In this document: one piece after another, positions 40,505 to 51,535 of the stretch
Numbering within the stretch: the first letter of the stretch is position 1
Layout of the letters: each line of letters opens with the position of its first letter
Assembly (NCBI RefSeq): GCF_020510685.1
Contig: NZ_CP075185.1
Location: forward strand, 3,782,001-3,846,000
Length of the DNA: 64,000 bases
Reading direction: 5' to 3'
Origin: Dechloromonas denitrificans
GTDB lineage: Bacteria; Pseudomonadota; Gammaproteobacteria; Burkholderiales; Rhodocyclaceae
Notes under the pieces: model-generated
Seen by the model: only the letters and a program-made list of their open reading frames with translations
Told to the model about the DNA's origin: nothing
The model's database searches: none
Position numbers and translations under genes: made by a program

Positions 40505-42370
40505 TCAGGCCAATTGCAAAACCACCGCGCCGAGCGGCGGGATGGTGACGAGCAGATTGGCCGGGCGGTGCATCCATTCGCCGGCGTCGGCTTCGATACG
40601 GCCGCCATTGCCGAGATTGCTGCCGCCGTAGAGGGCGGAGTCGGTGTTGAGCAGTTCGACATAGCTGCCGGCCCTGGGCACACCGATCCGGTAGCCGGTT
40701 TGCGGCACTGGGGTGAAATTCAGCGCGACGACGACGAAACTGCCGTCATTGCCCCAGCGCAGCCAGGACAGCACCGAATGTTCGCTGTCGTGGCAATCGA
40801 TCCAGTCGAAACCGCAGCTCTCGAAATCCTGGGTATGCAGCGCCGGATGATCGCGGTAGAGGCGGTTGAGATCGGCCGAAAGGCGTTGCAGGCCGCGGTG
40901 ATCGGCCTCGCCGAGCAGCCCCCAGTCGAGTTCGCGGGCTTCCGACCATTCGCGATACTGGCCGAATTCGCCGCCCATGAACATCAGCTTCTTGCCCGGC
41001 GTGAAGGTCTGCCAGGCCAGCAGCAGACGCAGGTTGGCGCGCTGTTGCCAGGCATCGCCCGGCATTTTGCCGATCAGCGAACTTTTGCCATGGACGACCT
41101 CATCGTGCGAGAAGGGCTGCACGTAGTTTTCGCTGTAGGCATAGACCTGGCCGAAGGTCAGTTCGTCGTGATGCCAGCGCCGGTAGATCGGATCGCGCTG
41201 GAAATAGCGCAGACTGTCGTTCATCCAGCCCATGTTCCATTTCATCGAGAAACCGAGGCCGCCGACATAGGTTGGCCGCGAGACCATCGGCCAGGCGGTG
41301 GATTCTTCGGCGATGGTCAAGGCGCCGGGGAACTCGCCGTGCACCATGGCGTTGAGGGCCTTGAGAAACTCGATGGCCTCGAGGTTTTCCCGACCGCCGT
41401 ACTTGTTGGGCAGCCATTCGCCGGCCGGGCGGGAATAGTCGAGGTAGAGCATCGAGGCGACGGCATCGACCCGCAATCCGTCGAAATGGAATTCGGACAG
41501 CCACCAGTGGGCCGAGGAGAGCAGGAAGCTGCGCACCTCGTGCCGGCCGTAATTGAAGATGTGGGTGCCCCAGTCGGCATGCAGGCCGAGCCGCGGGTCG
41601 GCATGCTCGTAGAGGGCCGTGCCGTCGTAACGGGCAAGCGCCCACTGGTCCTGCGGAAAATGCCCGGGTACCCAGTCGAGCAGCACGCCCAGCCCGGCCT
41701 GATGGCAGGCGTCGATGAAGAAACGCAGGTCGTCCGGCGAACCGTAGCGGGCGGTCGGCGCGAAATAGCCGGTGGTCTGGTAGCCCCAGGACTCGTCGAG
41801 CGGATGTTCGGTAATCGGCAACAATTCGAGGTGGGTATAGCCCTGCTCGACGGCGTAGGGAATCAGCCGGGCGGCCAGCTCGCGCCACAGGTAGGGCTGG
41901 CCATCGGGATGGCGCATCCACGAGCCGGCGTGGACTTCGTAGATATTGACCGGTGCGTGCTGCCAATCCCACGCGGCCCGGCGTTCCAGCCAGGCGTCAT
42001 CGGCCCAGCGATGACCGGAGGGTGGCACGACGTAGGCCGCCGAACCGGGGCGCAACTCGACGCCACGGGCATAGGGGTCGGACTTGACGAGGACCTCGCC
42101 GCTCTCGCGATTGGTGATCTCGAAACGATAAAGGCTGTGCGGCGCGGCTTCCGGCACCAGCAACTCCCAGATACCGGAGGCGCCGAGCGTCTGCATCGGG
42201 TGCGCCCCACCCAGCCATCCGTTGAAATCGCCGAGAACGGCCACCCGTGAGGCATTCGGGGCCCAGACCCGAAACAGCGTACCGCCGTCGCCAGGGTGTG
42301 CGCCGAGCAAACGATAGGCCTGAACGTTGCGACCTTCGTTGAATAAGTAAAGCGCATCTGATAGCTGCAT
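40505..42370 (-). CDS. glgB: 1,4-alpha-glucan branching enzyme
   Basis: Introduces alpha-1,6 branches into glycogen. 621 residues, the short form lacking the extra N-terminal domain of E. coli GlgB. CBM48 module (about 20-110) then GH13 with [14 protein letters not shown] (nucleophile Asp), [10 protein letters not shown] (Glu) and [10 protein letters not shown]. Divergent from glgC across 54 bases. Confidence 0.95.
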   Translation of the reverse strand: MQLSDALYLFNEGRNVQAYRLLGAHPGDGGTLFRVWAPNASRVAVLGDFNGWLGGAHPMQTLGASGIWELLVPEAAPHSLYRFEITNRESGEVLVKSDPYARGVELRPGSAAYVVPPSGHRWADDAWLERRAAWDWQHAPVNIYEVHAGSWMRHPDGQPYLWRELAARLIPYAVEQGYTHLELLPITEHPLDESWGYQTTGYFAPTARYGSPDDLRFFIDACHQAGLGVLLDWVPGHFPQDQWALARYDGTALYEHADPRLGLHADWGTHIFNYGRHEVRSFLLSSAHWWLSEFHFDGLRVDAVASMLYLDYSRPAGEWLPNKYGGRENLEAIEFLKALNAMVHGEFPGALTIAEESTAWPMVSRPTYVGGLGFSMKWNMGWMNDSLRYFQRDPIYRRWHHDELTFGQVYAYSENYVQPFSHDEVVHGKSSLIGKMPGDAWQQRANLRLLLAWQTFTPGKKLMFMGGEFGQYREWSEARELDWGLLGEADHRGLQRLSADLNRLYRDHPALHTQDFESCGFDWIDCHDSEHSVLSWLRWGNDGSFVVVALNFTPVPQTGYRIGVPRAGSYVELLNTDSALYGGSNLGNGGRIEADAGEWMHRPANLLVTIPPLGAVVLQLA

Positions 42371-42424
42371 TTGATCCCCCTACCGCAGTATCATAAGGCA
42401 AAACAGTGACCAGGGAGGTCCGCC

Positions 42425-43744
42425 ATGCCCCTCAGCACAAGCTGCCCCCACCAACCGTACTGTGAAATACGGGAACAAACCGACATGCGCTTCATCAGTC
42501 AACTGACGCGCAATACCTTTGCCATCATCCTGGCCGGCGGGCGTGGCACCCGGCTGATGCAACTGACCGATTTTCGCTCGAAGCCGGCCGTTCCCTTCGC
42601 CGGCAAATTCCGCATTCTCGACTTCACGCTATCCAACTGCGTCAATTCGGGCATCCGCAAGATCGGCGTGGCCACCCAGTACAAGGCGCACAGCCTGATC
42701 CGCCACATCCAGCGCGGCTGGAGCTTTCTCGACGGCCGTTTCGACGAATTCATCCAGCTCCTGCCGGCCCAGCAACAGATCGACGAAAACCAGTGGTACC
42801 AGGGCACGGCCGATGCCGTATTCCAGAACCTGCACGTCCTGCGCCGCTACGCGCCGGAGCACATCCTGGTGGTGGCCGGCGATCACATCTACAAGATGGA
42901 TTACGGGCGCATGCTGGCCTTCCATGTCCAACACCAGGCCGAGATGACCGTCGCCTGCATCGACGTGCCGATCGACGAAGCCCGTGAATTCGGAGTGATG
43001 GGGGTCGATGCCGATGATCGGGTCATCGATTTCGTCGAGAAGCCGCAAAATCCGCCGTCGATACCGGGCGCGCCCGACCGCGCGCTGGCCTCGATGGGCG
43101 TGTACATCTTCAACGCCCAATTCCTCATCGCGCAGCTCGAACGCGATGCCCGGACCGCCGGTTCGAGCCGCGACTTCGGCAAGGACATCATTCCCCACAT
43201 CGTCCCGAACCACCGCGTCTTCGCCCACCGCTTCGCCGATTCATGCGTCGGCAGCGAGCAGCTCAAGCCCTATTGGCGCGACGTCGGGACCATCGACGCC
43301 TACTGGGAGGCGAACATGGAAATGACCAAGGTGACGCCGGAACTGAACCTCTACGACCGGGAATGGCCGATCTGGACCCATCAGGAACAGTTGCCGCCCG
43401 CCAAGTTCGTCTTTGACGACGACGACCGGCGCGGCTCGGCGGTCGATTCGCTGATTTCGGGCGGCTGCATCATTTCCGGCGCGACGGTCAAACGTTCGCT
43501 GCTCTTCTCCAGCGTGCATGTGCATAGCTGGGCGACGGTCGAGGATGCGGTGATTCTCCCGGGCGTCAATGTCGGGCGGCATGCGGTACTCAAGCGCTGC
43601 GTCATCGACAAGCGCTGCCGGATTCCCGAAGGCATGGTGATCGGCGTCGATCCGGCTGCCGACCGTCAACGCTTCCACGTCAGCCCCAAGGGCATCGTCC
43701 TGGTCACTGCCGAAATGCTCGGCCAGGGCGCGGCGCAGCGCTGA
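42425..43744 (+). CDS. glgC: Glucose-1-phosphate adenylyltransferase
   Basis: Makes ADP-glucose, the committed step of bacterial glycogen synthesis. 439 residues from 42425; AGGGAGG 6 bases before it favours this start over the ATG at 42485 that begins the usual [15 protein letters not shown]. Nucleotide loop [34 protein letters not shown], and the left-handed beta helix at the C-terminus. Allosteric control by sugar phosphates is expected. Overlaps the next gene by one base (TGATG). Confidence 0.95.
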   Translation: MPLSTSCPHQPYCEIREQTDMRFISQLTRNTFAIILAGGRGTRLMQLTDFRSKPAVPFAGKFRILDFTLSNCVNSGIRKIGVATQYKAHSLIRHIQRGWSFLDGRFDEFIQLLPAQQQIDENQWYQGTADAVFQNLHVLRRYAPEHILVVAGDHIYKMDYGRMLAFHVQHQAEMTVACIDVPIDEAREFGVMGVDADDRVIDFVEKPQNPPSIPGAPDRALASMGVYIFNAQFLIAQLERDARTAGSSRDFGKDIIPHIVPNHRVFAHRFADSCVGSEQLKPYWRDVGTIDAYWEANMEMTKVTPELNLYDREWPIWTHQEQLPPAKFVFDDDDRRGSAVDSLISGGCIISGATVKRSLLFSSVHVHSWATVEDAVILPGVNVGRHAVLKRCVIDKRCRIPEGMVIGVDPAADRQRFHVSPKGIVLVTAEMLGQGAAQR

Positions 43745-45399
43745 TGGCCGATCTCGCCTTCCTCTGGCACATGCACCAGCCGGATTACCGCCACCCGGAC
43801 AGCGGCGACTTCCTGCTGCCCTGGGTTCTGCTGCACGCCATCAAGGATTACACCGACATGGCGGCGCACCTGGAGCGCCACCCGACGATACGCTGCACCG
43901 TCAACTTCGTTCCGGTGCTGCTCGACCAGATCGAGGATTACGCCGAGCAGTTCGCCACCGGCCAGTGGCGCGACCCGCTGCTGCGCATCGCCAACTGGCC
44001 GGAGCACGACAGCCTGCCGGCGGCCGACCGGACCTGGCTGCTCGACATGGCCTTCCGCTGCCATGCCCCGACCATGCTCGAACCTTTCGCCCCCTACCGG
44101 CGCCTGCGCGACATGCTGAGCTACGTGCGCAGCCAGGATGGCTATGGCCTGAATTATCTGTCCGGCGCCTATTTCGCCGATCTCGTCACCTGGTATCTGC
44201 TGGCCTGGAGCGGCGAAAGCCTGCGCCGGAGCGGCAAGGTGATTCCGCAACTGATGGCCCAGGGCGGCAATTTCTCGCTGGCCGACCGGCAAAGCCTGCT
44301 CGCCGAGCTGGGCGCCGCGGTCAGCGGCCTGATTCCGCGTTATCGCGCGCTGGCCGATAGCGGCCAGGTCGAGCTCAGCTGCACACCGGGCACCCATCCG
44401 CTGGCCCCGCTGCTGATCGATTTTCATGCCGCCCGCGAAGCCTTGCCCGACAGCGCCCTGCCGGCGACGCCGCAATACCCGGGCGGCCGCTCGCGGGTCG
44501 ACGCTCACCTCGCCATGGCCCAACAAAGCCATACCCGGCGCTTCGGCAAAGCGCCGGCGGGGCTTTGGCCGGCCGAAGGGGCATTGTCGGCGCCCTTCCT
44601 ACAGCAGATCGCCGCGGCCGGCTTTGCCTGGACGGCGAGCAGCCATGGCGTGCTCCGCCATTCGGCCGGCCCGAACGCCCGCACCACCACCCCCTGGCTG
44701 CCGCCGGAAGATATCCCCGGCGACATCACGCTGTTCTTCCGCAACGAACAACTGTCCGACCTGATCGGTTTCGAGTACGCCAACTGGCACGGGCGCGATG
44801 CTGCGCAGCACTTCATGACCGAACTCAAGGCCCTGCACCTGCAGGATTCCGCCAACCTGATCCCGGTTTTTCTCGATGGCGAGAATGCCTGGGAGTACTA
44901 CCCCTACAACGCCTGGTATTTCTTCTCCGACCTCTACGACGCCCTGGAGAAAAACCCCGCCATCGCCACCGTGACGCTCTCCGAGGCCGCCGCCAAGCAC
45001 CGTGAGCGGCGCCAGCGCCTGCCGCACCTGACGGCCGGCAGCTGGGTCTATGGCACGCTGTCGACCTGGATCGGCCACCCGGACAAGAACCGCGCCTGGG
45101 AGATGCTCTGCGACGTCAAACAGTCCGCCGACCGGGCGCTCGACAGCGGCCGGCTGAGCGACGAACTGCGGCAAGAAGTGATCCGCCGCCTGGCCATCTG
45201 CGAAAGCTCCGACTGGTTCTGGTGGCTCGGCGACTACAACTCACCCGACTCGGTAGCAGGCTTCGACAGCCTGTTTCGCGAGAACCTCAAGGCGCTCTAT
45301 CGCCTGCTCAAGCTACCGCTCTCGGCCAGCCTCGATCACCCGATCAGCAAGGGCGGCGGCGAGCCGGAAAGCGGCGGCACGATGCGCCGCGCCACCTAG
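43744..45399 (+). CDS. GH57 alpha-glucan hydrolase
   Basis: 551 residues of glycoside hydrolase family 57, opening LAFLWHMHQPDYRHPDSG. Putative nucleophile E278 in GLWPAEGAL, acid/base D378 in VFLDGENAWEYY. The family cleaves or transfers alpha-1,4/1,6 glucans; the exact activity (amylase, pullulanase-like) is not settled by sequence. Cytosolic, no signal peptide. Part of the coupled glycogen operon. Confidence 0.88.
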   Translation: MADLAFLWHMHQPDYRHPDSGDFLLPWVLLHAIKDYTDMAAHLERHPTIRCTVNFVPVLLDQIEDYAEQFATGQWRDPLLRIANWPEHDSLPAADRTWLLDMAFRCHAPTMLEPFAPYRRLRDMLSYVRSQDGYGLNYLSGAYFADLVTWYLLAWSGESLRRSGKVIPQLMAQGGNFSLADRQSLLAELGAAVSGLIPRYRALADSGQVELSCTPGTHPLAPLLIDFHAAREALPDSALPATPQYPGGRSRVDAHLAMAQQSHTRRFGKAPAGLWPAEGALSAPFLQQIAAAGFAWTASSHGVLRHSAGPNARTTTPWLPPEDIPGDITLFFRNEQLSDLIGFEYANWHGRDAAQHFMTELKALHLQDSANLIPVFLDGENAWEYYPYNAWYFFSDLYDALEKNPAIATVTLSEAAAKHRERRQRLPHLTAGSWVYGTLSTWIGHPDKNRAWEMLCDVKQSADRALDSGRLSDELRQEVIRRLAICESSDWFWWLGDYNSPDSVAGFDSLFRENLKALYRLLKLPLSASLDHPISKGGGEPESGGTMRRAT

Positions 45400-45411
45400 G
45401 CGAGGACTCAG

Positions 45412-47391
45412 ATGACTCAAGCCGTAACCCTCCTTCTCGGCGTGCATGCCCACCAGCCGGTGGGCAATTTCCCGGAGGTGATCGCCGACGCTCACCTGCG
45501 CTGCTACAAGCCTTTCCTGGAAACCCTCTACGCCTATCCCGACTTTCGTTTCGCCGCCCACTTTTCCGGCTGGCTGCTCGACTGGCTGCGAGAACGCTAC
45601 CCGGCCGACATGGAATTGCTGGCTGAAATGGTCCGCCGCGGCCAGGTCGAACTGTTCAGTTCCGGCGATACCGAGCCGGTGCTGGCCGCCATCCCGCACC
45701 GCGACCGGGTCGGCCAGCTGCAAACCCTGAACGACAAGCTGACCGCGTGGACCGGTGTCCGGCCGAGCGGCGCCTGGCTCACCGAGCGGGTCTGGGAATC
45801 CGCCGTGGTCGCGGCCCTGGCCGAGACCGGCATCGGCTACGTGACGGTGGACGACTATCATTTCTTCTGCACCGGCAAATCGAGCGCCGCCCTGGACAGC
45901 TACTACAGCACCGAAGAAGGCGGCACCCGGCTCGATCTCTTTCCGATTTCCGAAGCCCTGCGCTACCGCCTGCCTTTTTCGCCGGCCCACGAAGTCATCG
46001 GCTATCTCGAACAACTGGCCGACCAGGGCCAGGCGGCCGCGATCTATTTCGACGACATCGAGAAATTCGGCATCTGGCCGGAAACCTACGACTGGGTGTA
46101 CAACCGTGGCTGGCTCAAGGCGCTGATCGAAGGCGTGCTGGCCAGCCCGAAGATCCGCACCGCCACCTACGCCGACTTCCACGCCCGGCAGGCGACGCGC
46201 GGCATCGTCTATCTGCCGACCACCTCGTACAGCGAGATGAACGAATGGACGCTGCCGATGCCGGCCGCCGGCATCTATTCCGCCCTGCTGGCCAGCGAAA
46301 AGGCGGCGGGCCGCGGCGATCTGCACCGCCCCTTCCTGCGCGGCGGCATCTGGCGCAATTTCCTGACCCGCTATCCCGAAGCCAACTGGATGCACAAGCG
46401 GATGCTCGGCCTGTCGGCCCGCCTCGCCGCCCTGCCCGAGCCGCCGCCGGAACTGACCGCGGCGCTGTATCGGGCGCAGGCCAACGACGCCTACTGGCAC
46501 GGCCTGTTCGGCGGCCTCTACCTGCCCCACCTGCGGCGCGCCGTATGGAACAACATCGTCGCGCTCGAGGCCAGGCTCGACGCGCTGCAGCCGCGACCAG
46601 CCATGGCGGTGGCCGATCTCGACTTCGACGGCAAAACGGAAATCGTCGTCCACAACCCGGCCGTGCAAATCGTCGTCCGCGACGACGGCCTGGCGGCGGC
46701 GCACGAACTGTCCAGCTACCCGCTCAGCCACAATTTCGGCGACACGCTGCGCCGCTATCACGAGCATTACCACGACCGGATCGCCAGCGGCCCGACCGAA
46801 CACCAGGGCGAAGGCATCGCCTCGGCGCACGACGTGATCCGTTTCAAGCATCCGGTCACGGCCGACGACATCACACCCGACACGCTACCGCGGGCACTCT
46901 TTGTCGATGCCCTCGACGGCGCCACGCTAAGCGACTATGCGCCGGCCAGTCCGGCCGGCCTGCAGTTCAGCCGTCCCGGCGTGACCAAGACCTATGCCAT
47001 CGAGCGGGCGACCGTCAGCCTGAGCTGGCAATTGAACGGCTTGGCCGGGCATCGCTTCTCGACCAGCCTCAATCTCGCGATGCCGAGCTGCGACGGCTTT
47101 CTCGGCCGTTACGTGCTGGCCGACGGCAGCGTTCCGGGCGGCTTCGGCCAGGCGCTCGATCTGGCCGGGGCAACCTGGCTGAGCCTGGAAGACGGCGTCC
47201 TCGGCGGTCGCCTGCAGCTGCAAACTTCGATTTCCGCCCAGATTCACGGGCAAGCGCAGCAGACAGTCTCCCAATCCGAGGCCGGCTTTGAGAAAATCAT
47301 GCAATCGACAGAAATCCGGCTGGACTGGATCGTTCCCGGCGATACCTGCACCCTGCAACTGCACTTGACCATAGAGCCCACCCCAAGATGA
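45412..47391 (+). CDS. GH57 4-alpha-glucanotransferase/alpha-amylase
   Basis: 659 residues. Starts LLLGVHAHQPVGNFPEV. Nucleophile E125 in LTERVWES and acid/base D214 in IYFDDIEKFG match the positions known for the archaeal GH57 4-alpha-glucanotransferase (E123, D214). A beta-rich C-terminal domain follows (from about 400), as in that branch. Probably does the job of MalQ: disproportionates maltodextrins released from glycogen. The stop overlaps glgP (ATGA). Confidence 0.88.
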   Translation: MTQAVTLLLGVHAHQPVGNFPEVIADAHLRCYKPFLETLYAYPDFRFAAHFSGWLLDWLRERYPADMELLAEMVRRGQVELFSSGDTEPVLAAIPHRDRVGQLQTLNDKLTAWTGVRPSGAWLTERVWESAVVAALAETGIGYVTVDDYHFFCTGKSSAALDSYYSTEEGGTRLDLFPISEALRYRLPFSPAHEVIGYLEQLADQGQAAAIYFDDIEKFGIWPETYDWVYNRGWLKALIEGVLASPKIRTATYADFHARQATRGIVYLPTTSYSEMNEWTLPMPAAGIYSALLASEKAAGRGDLHRPFLRGGIWRNFLTRYPEANWMHKRMLGLSARLAALPEPPPELTAALYRAQANDAYWHGLFGGLYLPHLRRAVWNNIVALEARLDALQPRPAMAVADLDFDGKTEIVVHNPAVQIVVRDDGLAAAHELSSYPLSHNFGDTLRRYHEHYHDRIASGPTEHQGEGIASAHDVIRFKHPVTADDITPDTLPRALFVDALDGATLSDYAPASPAGLQFSRPGVTKTYAIERATVSLSWQLNGLAGHRFSTSLNLAMPSCDGFLGRYVLADGSVPGGFGQALDLAGATWLSLEDGVLGGRLQLQTSISAQIHGQAQQTVSQSEAGFEKIMQSTEIRLDWIVPGDTCTLQLHLTIEPTPR

Positions 47392-49955
47392 CCGGAACCG
47401 CCTACCAACTCGAAGTCAATCCGCAGATACCGGAACGTCTGGAGCGCCTCGAAGAGCTCGCCAACAACCTCTGGTACAGCTGGGACCGCCCGACCCAGGG
47501 CCTGTTCGCCAGCCTGTCGCACCCGCTGTGGCAGGCCAGCAACCACAACCCCAAGGCCTTCCTGAAGCGCGCCGACCAGAAGCGACTGGAAGCGACGGCC
47601 GAAAACCCGGTGTTCCTCGCCGCGCTGAATCGCGTCGTCTCGAATTACGACAGCTATCACGAGATGCCCAGCATGGCCCACGTGCATGGCCGGCCGTTCA
47701 AGGAAGACGACCTGATCGCCTACTTCTGCGCCGAGTTCGGCTTTCACGAGAGCCTGCCGATCTACTCCGGCGGTCTCGGCATCCTGGCCGGCGACCACTG
47801 CAAGGCGGCCAGCGACATGGGCCTGCCCTTTATCGGCATCGGCCTGCTCTATCGCCAGGGCTATTTCCAGCAGACGTTGAATGCCGATGGCCAGCAGCAC
47901 GCCACCTACAACGACTCGGACTTCGACGACCTGCCGGTCTCCCCGGTCCTCGATGCGCAGGGTCGGGAAGTGCTGATCCCCGTCGACTTTCCCGGGCGAA
48001 CCATCCAGGCCAAGCTGTGGGAGGTCAAGGTCGGCCATGTCCGGCTGATCCTGCTCGATACCTGGCTGCCGCAAAATTCCGAACGCGACCGCGAAATCAC
48101 CCACCGGCTCTATGGCGGCGACAAGACGACGCGCATCGAACAGGAAATCCTGCTCGGCGTCGGCGGCGCCCGCGCCCTCGCCGTCCTTGGCCTGAAGCCG
48201 ACGGTCTGGCACGTCAACGAAGGGCATGCCGCCTTCCTGATCCTCGAACGCATGCGCAGCCTGATGGGCAGCGGCCTGCCCTTTGCCGCCGCCCTCGAAG
48301 CGGTGGCTGCCAACGGCGTGTTCACGACGCACACGCCGGTCCCGGCCGGCCACGATCATTTCCCGGAAGAGATGATCCGCCACTACTTTTCCGCCTGGTG
48401 CCACGAACTCGGCATCTCCTGCGAACAGTTGATGGCGCTCGGTGCCGAGCCCGGCAAGACCGACCTCAACATGACCTCGCTGGCGGTCCGCGGCTCGCGC
48501 CACCACAACGGCGTGTCGCGCATCCACGGCGACGTTTCGGCCGACATCTGCCGCTACCTGTGGCCGCAGATCGAGCCCTACGAAAACCCGATGGACTACG
48601 TCACCAACGGCGTCCATCTATCCACCTTCCTGGCCCCGGAGTGGTTCGAAACCTTCGAGCGCTACCTCGGCATCGGCTGGCGCGAGCGGCAGACCGAACA
48701 CGCCAACTGGGACGGCATCAAGCTGATTCCCGATGCGACGTTCTGGAGCATCCGCCAGCAACTGAAGTCGAAGCTGCTGAAACTGGTCCGCGAACGGGTC
48801 CGCGAGCAGCACCAGCGCAACCAGGGCTCGCCGGCCCATCTCGACCGGCTGCTCAAGTATGCCGACCCGGACAATCCGAATGTCCTGACCATCGGCTTCG
48901 CCCGCCGCTTTGCCACCTACAAGCGCGCCGCCCTGCTCTTCCAGGACCCGACCTGGCTGCGCGAGATCATCGGCCAGGCCGACCGGCCGGTGCTCTTCCT
49001 GTTCGCCGGCAAGGCCCACCCGGCCGACCTGCCGGGCCAGGAAATCATCCGCAAGATCGCCCAGATGGCCAAGCTGCCGGAATTCGAGGGGCGCATCCTG
49101 CTCGTCGAAGGCTACGACCTGCACCTGTCGCGCTCGCTGGTTTCCGGCGTCGATGTCTGGCTGAACAATCCGATCTACCCGCTCGAAGCCTCCGGCACCT
49201 CCGGCATGAAGGCGGCGATGAACGGCGCCCTCAACCTTTCGGTGCTCGACGGCTGGTGGGGCGAAGGTTACGACGAGACCGGCGAGGTCGCCAACGGCTG
49301 GGCGATCAAGCCCGCCCCCGGCCATCTCGGCGATGCCGAGCGCGATGCCGAAGAGGCCCGCACGCTCTATGAGATCCTCCAGGACCAGGTCATCCCGACC
49401 TATTACCATACCGGCCCGATGGGCTACTCGCCGGAATGGGTGGCGATGAGCAAATGTTCGATCGCGACGATCGCGCCGCGCTTCAACGTCAGCCGGATGG
49501 TCGGCGAGTACGTGAAGAAGTTTTACGCGCCGGCCGCCAGCCATGGCCGACGCTACGCCGAAGACAATTTCGCCGTGGCCCGCGACGTCGCCGAATGGAA
49601 GGCCCGGGTGCGCGGCGCCTGGCCGGGTGTCCGTCTGCACCGGCTGGATACGGCCGAGCGCCGACTGAAGTTCGGCGGCGCGCTGCACATCGAGGTTGCC
49701 GTCCAACTGAACGGTCTGGCCGCCGCCGACGTCACCGTCGAAGCGCTGTTCGGACGGCCCGGCCACCACGGCAGCATCGGCCGGGTTCGCCACTATCCCC
49801 TGCATTGTTCGGGCGGCACGGCCAGCGGCGAAGCGCTGTACACGCTCGAATTGACCCCCGAACTGTGCGGCAAGCTGGAATACCGCATCCGCATTTTCCC
49901 GACGCATCCTGCGCTCATCCACAAATTTGAAACGGGCCTGATGGTCTGGCTATGA
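47388..49955 (+). CDS. glgP: Alpha-glucan phosphorylase
   Basis: Releases glucose-1-phosphate from glycogen. 855 residues of the long family with an N-terminal DUF3417-type region (NPQIPERLERLEELANNLWY). PLP lysine in EASGTSGMKAAMNGALNLS. The last 100 residues form a beta-rich tail. Overlaps pgi by 4 bases. Confidence 0.94.
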   Translation: MTGTAYQLEVNPQIPERLERLEELANNLWYSWDRPTQGLFASLSHPLWQASNHNPKAFLKRADQKRLEATAENPVFLAALNRVVSNYDSYHEMPSMAHVHGRPFKEDDLIAYFCAEFGFHESLPIYSGGLGILAGDHCKAASDMGLPFIGIGLLYRQGYFQQTLNADGQQHATYNDSDFDDLPVSPVLDAQGREVLIPVDFPGRTIQAKLWEVKVGHVRLILLDTWLPQNSERDREITHRLYGGDKTTRIEQEILLGVGGARALAVLGLKPTVWHVNEGHAAFLILERMRSLMGSGLPFAAALEAVAANGVFTTHTPVPAGHDHFPEEMIRHYFSAWCHELGISCEQLMALGAEPGKTDLNMTSLAVRGSRHHNGVSRIHGDVSADICRYLWPQIEPYENPMDYVTNGVHLSTFLAPEWFETFERYLGIGWRERQTEHANWDGIKLIPDATFWSIRQQLKSKLLKLVRERVREQHQRNQGSPAHLDRLLKYADPDNPNVLTIGFARRFATYKRAALLFQDPTWLREIIGQADRPVLFLFAGKAHPADLPGQEIIRKIAQMAKLPEFEGRILLVEGYDLHLSRSLVSGVDVWLNNPIYPLEASGTSGMKAAMNGALNLSVLDGWWGEGYDETGEVANGWAIKPAPGHLGDAERDAEEARTLYEILQDQVIPTYYHTGPMGYSPEWVAMSKCSIATIAPRFNVSRMVGEYVKKFYAPAASHGRRYAEDNFAVARDVAEWKARVRGAWPGVRLHRLDTAERRLKFGGALHIEVAVQLNGLAAADVTVEALFGRPGHHGSIGRVRHYPLHCSGGTASGEALYTLELTPELCGKLEYRIRIFPTHPALIHKFETGLMVWL

Positions 49956-51535
49956 ACCTAATCGACACTCCAAGCTGGCAGGCGCTAAGCGCCCATGCCG
50001 AGGCCATCCGGCCGCTCCATCTGCGCGAACTGTTCGCCAGCGATGCCGAGCGTTTCGCGCATTTTTCGCTCCGCCACGACGGGCTGCTGCTCGACTTCTC
50101 GAAACAGCGCATCGACCGGCAAACCCGGGCGCTACTGATCGACCTCGCCGAAGCCGCCGATATCGAAAGCTGGAAGCAGAAAATGCTGGCCGGCGAGGCG
50201 ATCAATCACACCGAAAACCGCGCCGTCCGCCACATCGCCCTGCGGGCCGGCGACCAACAGCCGGCCGAAGTCGGCGCCGTGCTCGAACGGATGCGGCTGT
50301 TTTGCGAAAGCATCCACAACGGCAACTGGCGCGGCTATTCCGGCGAGCGGATCACCGACATCGTCAATATCGGCATCGGCGGCTCCGACCTCGGCCCGCG
50401 CATGGCGGCCCGCGCCCTGGCTGCCCAGCAGCAACCGGACATCGATGTCCATTTCATCGCCAACGTCGACGGCGCCGACATCGCCCCGCTGCTCTCCCGC
50501 CTCAACCCGCGCACAACGCTGTTCGTCATCGTCAGCAAGACCTTCACCACGCTGGAAACGCTGACCAACGCCCGCACCGCCCGTAGCTGGCTGCTCGCCA
50601 CGGCGGGCCAGGAAGAGGCGGTGGCCCGGCATTTCGTCGCCATCTCGACCGATCGCGCCCGGACCGGCGAATTCGGCATTGCCGCCGACAACGTCTTTGA
50701 ATTCTGGGACTGGGTCGGCGGCCGCTTCTCGCTGTGGTCGGCAGTCGGCCTCTCGCTTGCCCTGGCCATCGGCTGGCGGCAGTTCGAGCAGTTGCTGGCC
50801 GGCGCCCGGGCCATGGACCGGCACTTCATCGAAGCCCCGGCCGCCGACAACCTGCCGCTGACGCTGGCCCTGCTCAGCCTGTGGAATACCGACTTCCTCG
50901 GCGCCACCACTTCGGCGATGCTTCCCTACAGCCAGTCGCTCGCCCTGCTGCCGGCCTATCTGCAGCAACTGGAAATGGAGAGCAACGGCAAGCAGGTCAA
51001 CCGCGACGGCCAGCCGGTCGGCGTGCCGACCAGCCCGATCCTCTGGGGCGAAGCCGGGACCAACGGCCAGCACTCCTTCTACCAGCTCTTCCACCAGGGC
51101 GGCCGGATCATTCCCTGCAATTTCGTCGCCCTGCGCGAGGCCGATTTCCCGCTGCCCGGCCATCATGTGTCGCTGCTCGCCAACTGCCTGGCCCAGTCGG
51201 CAGCGCTCGCCTTCGGGCAGACCGCGGACGAGGTGCGGGCCGCCGGGGTGCCGGAAAAGCTCGTGCCCTACAAGGTTTTTCCGGGCAACCAGCCCTCCAC
51301 CACGCTGCTACTGCCGCGCCTCGATGCCTACACGCTCGGCCAACTGCTCGCCCTCTACGAACACAAGGTGTTCTGCCTTGGCGTGCTGTGGAATATCAAT
51401 TCCTTTGACCAGTGGGGTGTCGAACTGGGCAAACAACTGGCCAGCCAGCTGACGCCGCTGCTCGAAGGCAACGGCGAGGCTGGCTCCTTCGATGGCTCGA
51501 CCCAGGGCCTACTTGCCGCGCTGAGGAACCCATGA
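49952..51535 (+). CDS. pgi: Glucose-6-phosphate isomerase
   Basis: Interconverts glucose-6- and fructose-6-phosphate. 527 residues; DIVNIGIGGSDLGPRMA, FIVVSKTFTTLET-like VSKTFTTLETL, GVPTSPILWGEAGTNGQHSF and FDQWGVELGK are conserved. Its place between glgP and glgA links stored glucan to glycolysis. Overlaps glgA by 4 bases. Confidence 0.96.
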   Translation: MNLIDTPSWQALSAHAEAIRPLHLRELFASDAERFAHFSLRHDGLLLDFSKQRIDRQTRALLIDLAEAADIESWKQKMLAGEAINHTENRAVRHIALRAGDQQPAEVGAVLERMRLFCESIHNGNWRGYSGERITDIVNIGIGGSDLGPRMAARALAAQQQPDIDVHFIANVDGADIAPLLSRLNPRTTLFVIVSKTFTTLETLTNARTARSWLLATAGQEEAVARHFVAISTDRARTGEFGIAADNVFEFWDWVGGRFSLWSAVGLSLALAIGWRQFEQLLAGARAMDRHFIEAPAADNLPLTLALLSLWNTDFLGATTSAMLPYSQSLALLPAYLQQLEMESNGKQVNRDGQPVGVPTSPILWGEAGTNGQHSFYQLFHQGGRIIPCNFVALREADFPLPGHHVSLLANCLAQSAALAFGQTADEVRAAGVPEKLVPYKVFPGNQPSTTLLLPRLDAYTLGQLLALYEHKVFCLGVLWNINSFDQWGVELGKQLASQLTPLLEGNGEAGSFDGSTQGLLAALRNP

